A stretch of DNA of 64,000 nt, from assembly GCF_026212465.1 (NCBI RefSeq), contig NC_080048.1, positions 31,866,517 to 31,930,516 of the forward strand, given 5' to 3'. The position numbers and the translations under genes were made by a program. The notes beneath the pieces are model-generated. The model saw only the letters and a list, made by a program, of their open reading frames with translations, made no database searches and was not told the origin of the DNA. Shown here piece by piece: positions 1 through 10,042 of the stretch. This DNA comes from Amaranthus tricolor (lineage: Eukaryota > Streptophyta > Magnoliopsida > Caryophyllales > Amaranthaceae). The stretch's first letter is position 1, and each line of letters begins with the position of its first letter.

Positions 1-1386
1 TGTAACTGTCAGTCTCTGTTTCGTGGATCTCCAAGATATTGCGGTACCTCCATATGTGAATACATATCCATTTTGTGATTTAGCCTTATGGAGATCTGAT
101 AAGTATCCAGCATCTGCATATCCAACAAGAGTAGCATCTTGCTTTGATCGATAAAATAGTCCAAGATCTTTAGTTCCTCGAAGGTAGCGCAACAAATGTT
201 TTATCCCACTCCAATGTCTCTTTGTTGGTGAATTGCTATATCTAGCTAATAAATTAACAGCGAAAGCAATATCAGGTCTTGTATTATTAGCTAGATACAT
301 CAGAGCGCAGCGGATGAGCTTTGTCCATATGAAATCTTTTTAGAACCTTTTCTGTATAGTTGGATTGGTGCACAAAGATTCCACCCCTTAAGTGCTCTAT
401 TTGTAATCCAAGGCAAAACTTTGTTTTCCCAAGATCTTTCATTTCAAATTCTTTCATCAAATATTTTGCAGTTTGTTCAAGCTCTTTGGGAGTTCTAATG
501 ATATTTAAATCATCAACATAAACTGCAATTATAGAAAATCCTGATGGAGTCCGTTTAATAAATACACAAGGACTGATTTGATCATTTTTGAATCCTTCTT
601 TCAGGAGATATTCACTAAGATCGTTGTACCACATTCTTCAGATTGTTTTAGTCCATAAAGTGACCTTTTCAGCTTTATGGAAAATATTTCTCGTGATTGG
701 TGGTTTTCTGGCAACTTAAGTCCTTTAGGGGCTTTCATATAAATGTCTGTATCAAGTGAAATATATAAATATGCGGTCACAACATCCATAAGTCACATTT
801 GCAAACTGTTTGAGACAGTTAGACTTATCAAGAATCTTAGTGTAGTCGCATCTACTACTGGAGAATACGTTTCTTCATAATCAATCCTTGGTCTTTGGGA
901 AAAACCTTGTGCTACAAGTCGTGCCTTATATCTAACCACTTTATCTTCCTCATTTCTTTTTCTTACAAACACCCATTTATAGCCGACCGGTTTTATACCA
1001 TTCGGTGTTTGGGTAATTTGTCCAAAAACTTCTCGTTTCTCAAGTGACTTTAATTCCGCTTGAATAGCATCTTTCCATTTTTTCCAATCATTCCTACGCC
1101 GACATTCTTGTATCGTTCTTGGTTCTATATCATTTTCATCAAGTGTTATTTCGGTGGCGATTGAATGAGCAAGTGCATCATTAACAATAACATTCTTTCG
1201 ATTTATTTTCCTTTTAGTTGAATTGTAATTAATCGAAATTTCATTGTTATCTTTGATATCATTATTTTCTTCTTCTCTGAGATTTTCATCCTCATCTTCA
1301 AAACTTGTTTCTTTACAATTCATTGAAGAAGTAATATTGATAACATTTGCCATTTCATTCAACCTTTTGGATTTTCTTTGTTTCAA
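1..1386 (-). pseudogene. Copia reverse transcriptase / RNase H region (element A)
   Basis: Read from 1386 downward. The N-terminal RT signature with WVFVRKRN and RYKARLVAQGFSQ is at about 1010-880, followed by DVVTAYLY near 780 and the catalytic YVDDL near 520. RNase H begins near the edge, with GYADAGYLSD at about 120-90. The frame changes near 640-600, next to YGLKQS, and near 790 beside the DVVTAY motif. Downstream of YVDDL the frame is open to about 290. Decayed transposon coding, not a host gene. Confidence 0.9.
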
Positions 1387-1416
1387 ATCCTTTGAACCAA
1401 GTGGTCTTCCACGCTT

Positions 1417-2560
1417 TCAGCGTGCAATAGATTCATTTTCAGTGGCTTTGTTATAAGTGGGAATTTCAATTCGTGCCAGAACATTTGCAGCTTGAATATA
1501 TGATTTTGTCACTTGCTTTGTTTCTACAAATGCATCAGGTAATCTGTTTGCAATATATTGATTATGGACAATTTTTCTAACTTCTTGTTCAGAAGCATTC
1601 GTTTTTGGATCATATATTTTCAAATGCATTGCATTCCATGTGAGATCTATTTCCTTCTTATTTGGGTCCACTTTCTCTCCCCCTAAGGATGGGAATATTG
1701 TCTCATTAAAATGACAATCTGCAAATCTAGCATTAAATAAATCACCAATCGTTGGTTCTAAATATTTGATAATTGATGGGCATTCAAATCCAAAATAAAT
1801 TCTCATCCTTCTTTGTGGACCCATTTTTGTACGTTGGGGTGGCGCAATAGGGACATATACTACACATTTAAATATTTTCAAGTGTCATATGTATTTGGTT
1901 CTCGACCATGCACTAATTGCTGTGGTGAATATTTATGATAAGCACTTGGTCTTAATCTTATCAATGACGATGCATGTATTATTGCATGGCCCCACGCAGA
2001 TGATGGAAATTTCGACCTCATTAATAATGGTCTTGCTATTAATTGGAGTCTTTTAATCAATGATTCAGCCAGACCCTTTTGAGTATGAACATGAGCTACT
2101 GGATGTTCTTCGTCAATTCCAATTGACGTACAATAATCATTAAAAGTTTGAGATGTAAATTCTCCGGCATTGTTAAGCCTTATTTGCTTAATTGTATAAT
2201 CTGGAAATTGATTTCTCAATCGAATGATTTGAGCAAGTAATTTCGTAAATGCCACATTTCTAGTTTGTAGGAGACTTACATGTGACCATCGTGTTGAGGC
2301 ATCAATCAATACCATAAAATATCTAAATGACCCAGAAGCAAGATTAATTGGCCCACATATATCTCCATGAATTCTTTCTAGAAACTTAGGAGTTTCAGTA
2401 GCAATTTTATTTAAAGATGGTCTAATTATCAATTTTCCTTGTGAGCATGCAGAACATGATAATTCATTTGGTTGAGGAATTCTCTTTTTCTTCATTGGAT
2501 GTCCAATTGAATTTTCAATAATTTTTCGCATCATTCCCACACCAGGATGACCCAATCAGT
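1417..2560 (-). pseudogene. Copia integrase (element A), catalytic Asp replaced
   Basis: The pre-integrase zinc finger (HPGVGMM, then CSACSQGK) is at about 2555-2430. The core follows: GDICGPI carries the first Asp, RLNNAGEF carries Asn where the second catalytic Asp (RLDNAGEF) is expected, and GLAESLIKR carries the Glu. The C-terminal region (CVVYVPIAPPQRTKMG) continues in a different frame from about 1880, so a frameshift lies there. The plus-strand relative in this window keeps the Asp at the same place. Confidence 0.9.
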
Positions 2561-2813
2561 CATGCCATAAATTCATCATTTCTTTATTATCTAACTTTTG
2601 GTTAGACACCATGTTTATCTAAACCGGTTTTATATTAATGCGATATAATCCCAATGAGTATGCTGGTAATTTTTCATGAATGCTTTTCTTGCCGCATTTT
2701 TCAAATGTGATGCATAAATACTCAGTATGATTTTTCGGTCATTGTTTCTAAATGATAACCATTTTGGCGTACGTCTTTGAACTTATGATAATTCGTCGAG
2801 ATTTCTTCGAATA

Positions 2814-3030
2814 TCAAGCATCATTAATTACTAGTTTTGTCCCATTAAGAAGTATTATTTGAGCTTTTCCATATCCTTCTATTAGTGTAGTAGTTCCTGA
2901 GATTGTGGTGACATCTGCTTTCATCATCTTCAACTCAGAAAAGTTTTCTTTGTGCTTTAGGATAGTGTGAGTTGTTCCACTATCTAGGAGGCATTGATAT
3001 TTGAATCCATTTTCAAACTGATCCATATCT
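2814..3030 (-). pseudogene. Copia aspartic protease (element A)
   Basis: The segment contains CLLDSGTTHTIL, the D-S/T-G active site of retroviral-type aspartic proteases, followed by ISGTTTLIEGYGKAQI, typical of plant Copia. It lies between gag and integrase. It is separated from both by stops and frame changes, so it is only a piece of the original polyprotein. Confidence 0.85.
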
Positions 3031-3377
3031 TCATATTAAATAAATAGATAGTTAAAATAAAATTTCATTAACGTTAGATGATATCAATACATAAAAAGGA
3101 GATTGCATATAAAAAGGAAATACAACTAAATAAGCACCACAACATTGTTAATAAAAATTCAAATATCTTCGTCATATTCTTTATCATTTTCATCGCCATC
3201 TAAATAAAAGTCTTAAAGGTCAAGATTAGGCATTGACGTGCTTGCTTTATTATAAGGATCGACATTAGGCATTGAGGTGCTTGCTTCATTAAAGTTTGCT
3301 TCCACACCTTTTCCCTTTTTCTTTTGGGAAGCTAGATACAACTCCACCAAATGTTTGGCAGTACGACATGTACGTGC

Positions 3378-4328
3378 CTAATGCCCTGTCATGCCATATT
3401 TGTAACAAATACTTTCTTTTCTTTCTTGATGGCTATTTTTATTGTGATATCCAACTTGTTTTCCCCTTCGAGAATTATTATTATAATGACCATTTTGATA
3501 ATTTTGGGGAAAGTATTCTCTACTGAATCCTTGAAACTTTCTACCATGTCTATTAAAATTTCCACGACCTTGTCCTCGTCCTCGTCCTCTTCCTCTGAAA
3601 TTTCTGTGTCCTCTACCACGATTATTATAATTTCCACAACCTTTATTTTCAACAGCATGTGCTTCAGGCACATGTGTTTTAATAGAGTGTGTCTCACGGA
3701 TAGTTTGAGATCCAATAGGTCTCATATTATGATTTTGCCAGACAAGATCATTATGTTGTTCAGCCAGTGAGAGTACTACACTCAGATCTGAATATCTTTT
3801 GAAATTTCTTTCCCTATATTGTTGTTGCAGAATAATGTTTGATGGATGAAAAGTAGATAATGTGAGTTCAATCATTTCTGCATCAGTCACCGGGTGCTCA
3901 CAATATTTCAACATTGATGCAATTCGGTATAATGTTGAATTGTACTCACTGAGAGTCTTAAAATTAGAAAATCTTAAATTCTTACACTCATGGCTAGCTT
4001 GTGGAAGAAGCACCCTTTTGTGGTGATCAAATCTTTCAACAAGAGAGTCCCACAATGTTTTGGGATCTTTTATGAATAAATATTCAGATTTAAGGCTATC
4101 GTGAATATGATGCCTCAAGAGGACTAAGGCTTTGGCCTTTTCTTGATCTGTAGCTACCTTTATTTTGGTAGCTTGAGTTCCATCTATTGGATCCTTTTCT
4201 TTTACTTCCAATACAGTATGTTCAAGTCCTTGAGCTTCTAAGTTCATGATGGCATCTTTTTTCCATTCTAAGAATTTTTGTCCAATTAAGTCTAATATGT
4301 TGAATAGTCTTTTGGTAATTTCTGCCAT
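3378..4328 (-). CDS. Copia gag (element A), premature stop in zinc knuckle
   Basis: About 316 residues from the ATG at 4328, starting MAEITKRLFN. It has the usual plant Copia gag layout: a helical UBN2-like region (LRHHIHDSLKSEY, LRFSNFKTLSEYNSTLYRI), then an RGRGRGRGQGRG-rich stretch, then a single zinc knuckle. The knuckle reads CYKYGMTGH where C-x2-C-x4-H is expected, so its second Cys is now Tyr. The frame ends directly after the His at a TAG. In the plus-strand relative that codon is TGG, so a TGG-to-TAG change probably separated gag from pol. A longer open frame starts at 4406, but the MAEI start fits the relative. Confidence 0.88.
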   Translation of the reverse strand: MAEITKRLFNILDLIGQKFLEWKKDAIMNLEAQGLEHTVLEVKEKDPIDGTQATKIKVATDQEKAKALVLLRHHIHDSLKSEYLFIKDPKTLWDSLVERFDHHKRVLLPQASHECKNLRFSNFKTLSEYNSTLYRIASMLKYCEHPVTDAEMIELTLSTFHPSNIILQQQYRERNFKRYSDLSVVLSLAEQHNDLVWQNHNMRPIGSQTIRETHSIKTHVPEAHAVENKGCGNYNNRGRGHRNFRGRGRGRGQGRGNFNRHGRKFQGFSREYFPQNYQNGHYNNNSRRGKQVGYHNKNSHQERKESICYKYGMTGH

Positions 4329-4511
4329 ACTTGCTACATAATATATAATTGTTTTGTAAGTATATGACAATGCAATAATTCTTATATTTTCATAATAATA
4401 AACCATTAGAAAAAATTATGATGTTTTAATTTCATAATCTTCTCCCCCTTGGTTTATTATTATGAATTTATTGTAGATAATAAATTTAGGAATAAATCAA
4501 GAACAAGAGAA

Positions 4512-4537
4512 ATAATAATAATAATAATAATAATAAT

Positions 4538-4583
<46 letters not shown>
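4512..4583. repeat. (AAT)n microsatellite in Copia A leader
   Basis: About 72 bp of near-perfect AAT units with one interruption, then a few CAA units. It lies between gag and the membrane-peptide ORF. The long Ile or Tyr open frames across it are artefacts of the repeat. Confidence 0.95.
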
Positions 4584-4587
<4 letters not shown>

Positions 4588-4759
4588 CAACAAGGAGAAG
4601 AACAAAAAAAATTAAAGACAATAAATGCTAAAGAGAGTAAAAAAGAATAGCATTTACATAATATATTAGTATAATTTATTATACAAAATGCACTAACAAA
4701 CAAAAGAAAATATGACAAAGAAAATCATATGCATTTTGTTTCTTCTTCTTCAAATTAAA

Positions 4760-4915
4760 TTACTTCTTAATAATTATTATAATTCCTAATGCTACAAGAA
4801 GGACCACCAAACCCATAATTAAGGAAATATATAAATTGAGTTTGGCAAAATTTTCTTCAAATCTAAAAGTATGGGAAGAGGAAGAAGATGGATTGTTTTT
4901 GTAATGGTGGTACAT
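4760..4915 (-). CDS. Small membrane-peptide ORF upstream of gag (element A)
   Basis: An open frame ends IMGLVVLLVALGIIIIIKK and stop. The frame is open from 5014, but the ATG at 4915 (MYHHYKNNP) gives a 51-residue product with a Ser-rich N-terminal part and one C-terminal hydrophobic segment ending in two Lys, like a tail-anchored protein. The plus-strand Copia has IMGLIVLLVALMLYLIIQK in the matching place (48049-48105). In the 11-codon core IMGL-VLLVAL, four codons differ synonymously and one conservatively, which suggests selection on the protein. I do not recognise the family. The function is unknown; membrane targeting is inferred from hydrophobicity only. Confidence 0.6.
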   Translation of the reverse strand: MYHHYKNNPSSSSSHTFRFEENFAKLNLYISLIMGLVVLLVALGIIIIIKK

Positions 4916-5179
4916 TGTCGGTGGAAGGAAGAAGGAGAAGGAGGGTTTTTGATGTAAAGAGTAAAGTTGAAAGGATAAAGGGTATGTGGTAAAAAAAAAA
5001 TTTGGGTAATCCAATTTTAAAGAGGGTTATCCCTAATTGTACAATATACCGTATTGTTTATGTATATTTAAAAGAAATACGTAAAGTAAAAGGTAAATAA
5101 AAAAATGCACATGGATATAAATGCAAATACTGCAAATAAAAAAATGCACATATAAATATACGAGAACGAAAAAATAATG

Positions 5180-5305
5180 CTAACCGTCCATTTAGGCAGT
5201 AAAAGAAAAACAATTAGCCAGCCATATAGGCGGTTTAAAGAGTAACAAAAGAAATAAATAATACTAAATGGATGGTAAAAAAAATTAACCAGCCATATAG
5301 GCGGT
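5180..5305 (-). repeat. Three-copy short repeat in Copia A leader
   Basis: Three related copies at 5285-5305, 5214-5234 and 5180-5200. On the element's strand each reads roughly ACCGCCTATATGGCTGGCTAA, and the last is ACTGCCTAAATGGACGGTTAG. The CC...GG halves flank a 5-nt AT core and could form small hairpins in RNA. The plus-strand Copia has three matching copies at 47308-47399. The shared copy number suggests a conserved leader RNA or DNA signal. Confidence 0.7.
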
Positions 5306-5382
5306 ATAAAATAAAATAATAACAAAAGCAATAAAGTGTCTTTGTCATCCGTAAAGGTGACGTATTTGTCCAATAAATTATT

Positions 5383-5764
5383 TTATGGGTCATTTAAATT
5401 TATCTTGCAACATTTAGTACTTGTTTCTCCCTCATCATCTTTGGTTCTTTTATTACTTGGTGAGGGTTTATTTGCAGTTGATGTTGTTGGCGCATTATTA
5501 GTTGGTTGTGTTGATGAATTATTTGTTAGTCGTACTGGTGGAATATTAATCGGTGGAACTAGTGGATTATTAGTTGGTCGTACATGTGAATTACGAGTTG
5601 GTGGTACTGGTGGACCATTAGTATTATTGGGATTATTATGTCGGAGCTGATTTAAATCAGTCCTTGCTGGGTTTGTAGTGAAAGGTATGGAATTATGCGA
5701 AATATAAAAATGTGTTAGAAACACCTTGGATGACGATGTTGATACCATTTGATTGTTGGTCCAT
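5383..5764 (-). pseudogene. Leader ORF 'MDQQSNGIN' of Copia A, frameshifted
   Basis: The first ORF after the 5' LTR begins MDQQSNGINIVIQ at 5764, about 90 nt past the LTR. It runs into a stop near 5700 and continues in another frame with TTNPARTDLNQL, a Pro/Asn/Thr-rich middle, and a charged end NKRTKDDEGETS followed by INLNDP and stop. The plus-strand Copia has the same start, the same TTNPA block and the same NKR-DD-ETS ending. The product was once about 118 residues. It resembles no gag or pol domain I know. Confidence 0.6.
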
Positions 5765-5852
5765 TTGTGGGTACCGATGAAGAAAAATGCTTAATTAGGT
5801 TTTAAAAATATTACCTTCTTGATTATTAAGGGTAGAGCTGGTGCTGATAACG

Positions 5853-6066
5853 TGTTAAAACTTAGAGAGATAAGGAGAAAATAGAATGAGTAAAAGTTAG
5901 AAGATAGAGATATTTTTACTCATTGGTGTGATTTTTACATTGGTGAACTTCCATATTTATAGGCAAATTCATCTACAATTACATTGATTGCATTCACATT
6001 AAGGTAAATTTATTAATTATCTTTCACACTATATTCATTAATTATCTTTCACACTATATTTCAACA
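5853..6066 (-). repeat. 5' LTR of Copia A
   Basis: On the minus strand it starts TGTTGAAATATAG and ends TTTTAACA, giving TG...CA ends and 214 bp. The next bases inward, CGTTATCAGCACC, match the candidate primer-binding site of the other Copia (CGTTATCAACACC). A 28-bp block (ATTCATTAATTATCTTTCACACTAT-like) is duplicated near its outer end (6007-6060). The partner LTR is outside the window, so the ends rest on TG/CA and the adjoining primer site. Confidence 0.75.
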
Positions 6067-6538
6067 CTTTCGTTTAATTAATTTATTTTTTAAGTTATTC
6101 TTATTTAATAAATGTTGTAATAAATTATTTTATTTTAATATATTATTATATTATGATAATATTATTATAATAATTAGTTTTGAATTTTAAATAATTTATT
6201 TAAATGTTTAATTATTTTTTAATATAATAATAACATATTAATTAAAATTTAGTTGTTAATTAATTTATAATATAATAATTGTTAATAAAATTTTATTTTA
6301 GTTGTTAATTACATTTTAATTGTTTAAAAATTTATTAATATAATAATTGTTTATTTGTTTATATGTGTGAATTATTTTAGTTGTTAATAATTTATATGAT
6401 TGTAAGTGTTTATTAAATTTACTTAAATGTTTATTAAATTAATATTGTAAGTGTAATTAAAATGAATATAACTTAATGTATTTTTTTATGCTTTTAATTT
6501 TTTATTAATAGTTTATTAAAATATGAAAATTGTAGTAA
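6067..6538. other. AT-rich spacer
   Basis: Very AT-rich DNA made of TTAATTATTA-like words. I see no coding potential or clear element ends. It lies between the outer end of the Copia LTR and the plant-mobile-domain pseudogene. Confidence 0.8.
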
Positions 6539-7344
6539 ATGGCTGGAAATCAGGGAAAAGGAAAAGGCCTTTTTTGAGGGTTACTGAGTAGCAATAATTC
6601 TAGGCCGAGTTTACTGAGAGGGGGGTTACGGGTTCTACAAGGCGAGCCAGGTAGGAACAGGCGGCCAGACATAGTCAGGCCCAACGTTTGAGTACTCCGG
6701 ACCATGTGCGTAGTCGCTTTGAGCGCCAGACTAGCCTGCGTAGTAATACGATCGGCTCAGGTGATGATGATACTGATTACGATGAGTCTGTCAGTCGGGA
6801 AGAGTCTATCGGTCAGGATGAGTCTGTTGGTCATCCTGTTGATTTGACGCTCGACAGAGGGCATGCCGGTCAATTTAAGGTTATATTTGAGGCACTCACA
6901 TTCTACGAACATGGACTGGTTGATCACATCACCCCAGCCCGAGGTCCCTACTGACACCAGTTTAATACCCAGCTACGGTGGGCACGTAGCGAAGGTTATA
7001 TTTGAGGCATCGGAGCGCACGCCACCAATTTTGGATTGTCGCCCTAGGAAGAGGACATTGGTGGCGATCATCAGACTGCAGGACATGTCTGATGAGCTGT
7101 ACGGGATGTTACATGCCACTCCTCTAGGTCGTCTGTCGTACATAGTGCACCATCACATTGATAGTGCTCTTATTACGGCCTTTGTGAAGAGGTGGCAGCC
7201 TGATACCAACACCTTCCACATGCCATGGGGGAGATGACCATAATGTTGCACGACGTGCAACGCATTTTAGGAGTTGGCATTGACGGTTCACTTCCCGCTG
7301 AACCTGCTGTTAGCTACATTTTATCTTTATTTTTACCCCTATAA
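6539..7344 (+). pseudogene. Plant mobile domain (MAIN-like) protein fragment
   Basis: The region 7040-7340 encodes the N-terminal part of a plant mobile domain: HIDSALITAFVKRWQPDTNT, FHMPWG, then in a shifted frame MTIMLHDVQRILGVGIDGSL. This matches the family pattern (LI-AFVERWRPET--FH-P-GE-T-TL-DV--LLGLPIDG). One base is missing in the G run at about 7226-7230, which breaks the frame between FHMPWG and MTIML. Upstream, an acidic stretch (GSGDDDTDYDESVSREES, 6750-6810) and an ATG at 6539 (MAGNQGKGKG) may be its N-terminus, also out of frame. After YILSLFLPL a stop follows and the rest of the domain is missing. Such domains occur in host genes and in transposons; the surroundings point to the latter. 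Confidence 0.7.
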
Positions 7345-7576
7345 GTGGCTTGTTTAGCGTGAGGAAACTACATGTTATTGCATTGGTGTATTGGATTTTA
7401 CGCTTGTTTTATTGCTTTGGTATTTTATTTCATTTCAGGATCTAATCATATACACTGAGCACAAACTAGCCCCTTTAGTTGCATACATTGCTCACCTAAA
7501 CACCGAGGGCTCAAAGAAGCGAAACATCATGAACCAAGCCACAAGAACAAGCCAAAAAGAAGCCAAAATAGATCCG

Positions 7577-7812
7577 CTCGACCTGTCGAGCAAGTTGGCT
7601 TGGGTCGAGCGAAGTGCATTCACATTTCCAGAGCTTCTGATCATCAGTAGGATTTAATTCAGGAGCACAGTACATCTGCCTCGACTGGTCGAGCACAATG
7701 GCTCGGGTCGAGCGGAGTTGATTTTTACATTCTGTCCCATTCTTGAAGTTTCTGATGTTGAACTTGGAGGTGGCTCGACTGCTCGAGCGGGATTCGCTCG
7801 GGTCCAGCGAAA
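7577..7812. repeat. Three palindromic CTCGAC/GTCGAG modules
   Basis: Three copies, starting at about 7577, 7680 and 7773, of a module with CTCGAC, two bases, TCGAGC, then after a short spacer GG-TCGAGCG. The halves are inverted, so each module can fold back on itself. They precede a TATA-like sequence at 8004, as is common in LTR promoters. No element boundaries were found. Confidence 0.55.
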
Positions 7813-8003
7813 TGGGCGGCAGCAACATGTGCGATCTTTTTAAAGCATCATTCGAGGTCCAATTATATTTGTTGCTTCTAATTGCTTCCGCCAAGACTGC
7901 CAGCCACCCTAGCCTATCCACTAGGGGTGGCACCCCCCCTTCCTATAACCTAGGGGTGGTGCAGCAATCATGAAACAACCACCCCCCACTTATTTTTGAA
8001 GCC

Positions 8004-8012
8004 TATAAATAG
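8004..8012 (+). promoter_or_regulatory. TATA-box-like site, probable retroelement promoter
   Basis: TATAAATAG follows a GC-richer block with the palindromic modules and is followed by a purine-rich stretch and then a pyrimidine-rich leader. This resembles the U3/R border of a plant LTR. No paired LTR or primer site was found. Confidence 0.4.
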
Positions 8013-8404
8013 AGAAGAGGAAGGAGGAGCTTGCATATGAGTTTTTCACCTTTCATCTTGAGTAATTTATGTATTATTCATAGCCTTGTTTTCATTTCAA
8101 TTAAGAATTAGTGTTAGCATAATTTCTCTTTCAATTCAATCTAGTATTTTCACTTTCCAAATACAATCTTTACTTCATCCTTTATCGTAATGTTTTGCGA
8201 TTTGGGATTCTTCAACCATTGATGTACTGTTATTGAAGCTTTTGGAAGGTATTACTTTGAATCATCAATTCATCTTGTTCATCCTTAGATTGAGCTCAAA
8301 AGAGCAACTTCTATCCTTGCTTATATTGTTTTCAATTCATGTCGCTTAATCCCGTTGATTGTTTGCTTTAGTTTCATTAGTTATACTTTTCCCATGTTTT
8401 TCAG

Positions 8405-9532
8405 CACAATGAAGAAAGTGTGTGGAGAAAGGGGATCTATATCCAGAGCCACATTTCCGAAATGGACAACAGTAAAGGTATACAACACTATTCGATTTTA
8501 TGGGTTTTAAAGCTTTTTTTGGACTTTCGCGCATAAAGTAGCTCAAACTTAGTTTGTTTTGCATGAAACTTGGCACACAACACTATTTGGTATATATTAT
8601 TGTGTTTAAGTGGTTAGAATTGAAAATAATAGTCATATGCTAGAAATTACGTGCTAACTTGCGATTTTATGGGGTTTCTATGCTTTTTTGGACTTTCGCG
8701 CATAAAGTAGCTCAAACTTGGTTTGTTTTGCACGAAACCTGGCACACAACACTATTTGGTATATATTATTGTGTTGAAATGGTTAGAAATGAAAATAATA
8801 GTCATATGCTAGAAATTACGTGCTAAGTTGCGATTTTATGGGTTTTTAAGCTTTTTTTGGACTTTCGCGCGTAAAGTAGCTCAAACTTGATTTGTTTTGC
8901 ACGAAACTTGGCACACAATACTATTTGGTATATATTATTGTGTTGAAGTGGTTATAATTAAAAATAATAGTCATATGTTAGAAATTACGTGCTAAGTTGC
9001 GGTTTTATGGGTTTTTAAGCTTTTTTTGGACTTTCGCGCATAAAGTAGCTCAAACTTGGTTTGTTTTGCACGAAACTTGGCACACAACACTATGTGGTAT
9101 ATTTTATTGCGTTGAAGTGTTTAGAATTGAAAATAATAGTCATATGCTAGAAATTACGAGCTAGGTTGCGATTTTATGGGTTTTTAAACTTTTTTGGCAC
9201 TAACATCTATTTTCTCTTAGTGCTTTCGACAAGCTGATAATACCGTTGATTGCGGCTACTATCCTCTCAAATACATGGACGATATCTTACAATCCATAAA
9301 GGAGGTTGGAGTCGAAAACATTGACGCCGTAACTATTTGTTACGTTTTTAAATTATAATATTATATATTTACTATTGGTAAAATCTAATAATGTTTATGT
9401 ATCATTTAATTTAATATTATATTATAGGTTTTATACGACATTCCAAGGGAAACACGCCCTTTGAGAGATGGAGAAATGCGCCAATTGAAAGACAAGATTG
9501 CCGCGTATCTTGCTAATTTTTGTTCTTGCTAA
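8405..9532 (+). pseudogene. C-terminal part of a Ulp1-like (C48) protease, three exons
   Basis: Exon 8405-8477 encodes KKVCGERGSISRATFPKW and ends AAG|GT. Exon 9221-9328 encodes CFRQADNTVDCGYYPLKYMD and on; it carries the Q-x(6)-DCGYY motif in which Gln and Cys belong to the Ulp1 catalytic centre. Exon 9428-9532 ends KIAAYLANFCSC and stop. All joins are GT-AG and in phase. The catalytic His and Asp would lie upstream and were not found, so this is a partial gene. Ulp1-like proteases of this type often travel in CACTA and MULE transposons, and a CACTA terminus lies 510 bp downstream, so it is probably transposon cargo. Intron 1 (743 bp) consists mostly of the tandem array described next. Confidence 0.65.
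8493..9200 (+). repeat. 169-bp tandem array inside an intron
   Basis: Equivalent points of successive units lie at 8493, 8662, 8831, 9000 and 9169, a period of exactly 169 bp, giving four full units and a partial fifth. Each starts CGATTTTATGG and contains GGACTTTCGCGC and TCATATGYTAGAAATTACG. Units differ by scattered substitutions but keep their length. The array fills the intron between two exons of the Ulp1-like gene. Confidence 0.95.
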
Positions 9533-9711
9533 ATAATGTAATTAGTTTAGATTTAGGACTTTAATTTGTATATGTACATATTATTATATATACGAACGAG
9601 AGTTTACAAAGAGATTATTGATGATAATTGGTAATTATCATTGGATTATTGGATTAATCATTATTTACATTGTACATTATTGGATTATTTATTAATATTA
9701 AACGAAAAAAG

Positions 9712-10042
<331 letters not shown>

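Larger units (their letters stand above)
1..6066 (-). mobile_element. Copia LTR retrotransposon A, truncated by window edge
   Basis: On the minus strand the order is 5' LTR, an upstream ORF, a short-repeat block, a membrane-peptide ORF, gag, protease, integrase, reverse transcriptase and the start of RNase H. Integrase before RT is the Copia order. The 3' part and 3' LTR lie outside the window. The coding parts contain stops and frameshifts, and the second catalytic Asp of integrase is Asn, so this copy is not autonomous. It is homologous along its length to the plus-strand element at 46612-55830, but the LTRs of the two differ, so they are two families of one lineage. Confidence 0.93.

Noticed and set aside
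4449..4718. Open frames of poly-Ile or poly-Tyr across the (AAT)n tract
   Set aside because: They are translations of a microsatellite with no domain or conserved partner.
1..5850. Plus-strand open frames opposite Copia A
   Set aside because: Shadows of the minus-strand gag and pol frames, which carry the recognisable motifs.
8493..9200. Possible CRISPR-like or direct-repeat array
   Set aside because: Units are contiguous 169-bp repeats without spacers, in a plant nuclear context; it is a tandem satellite-type array.
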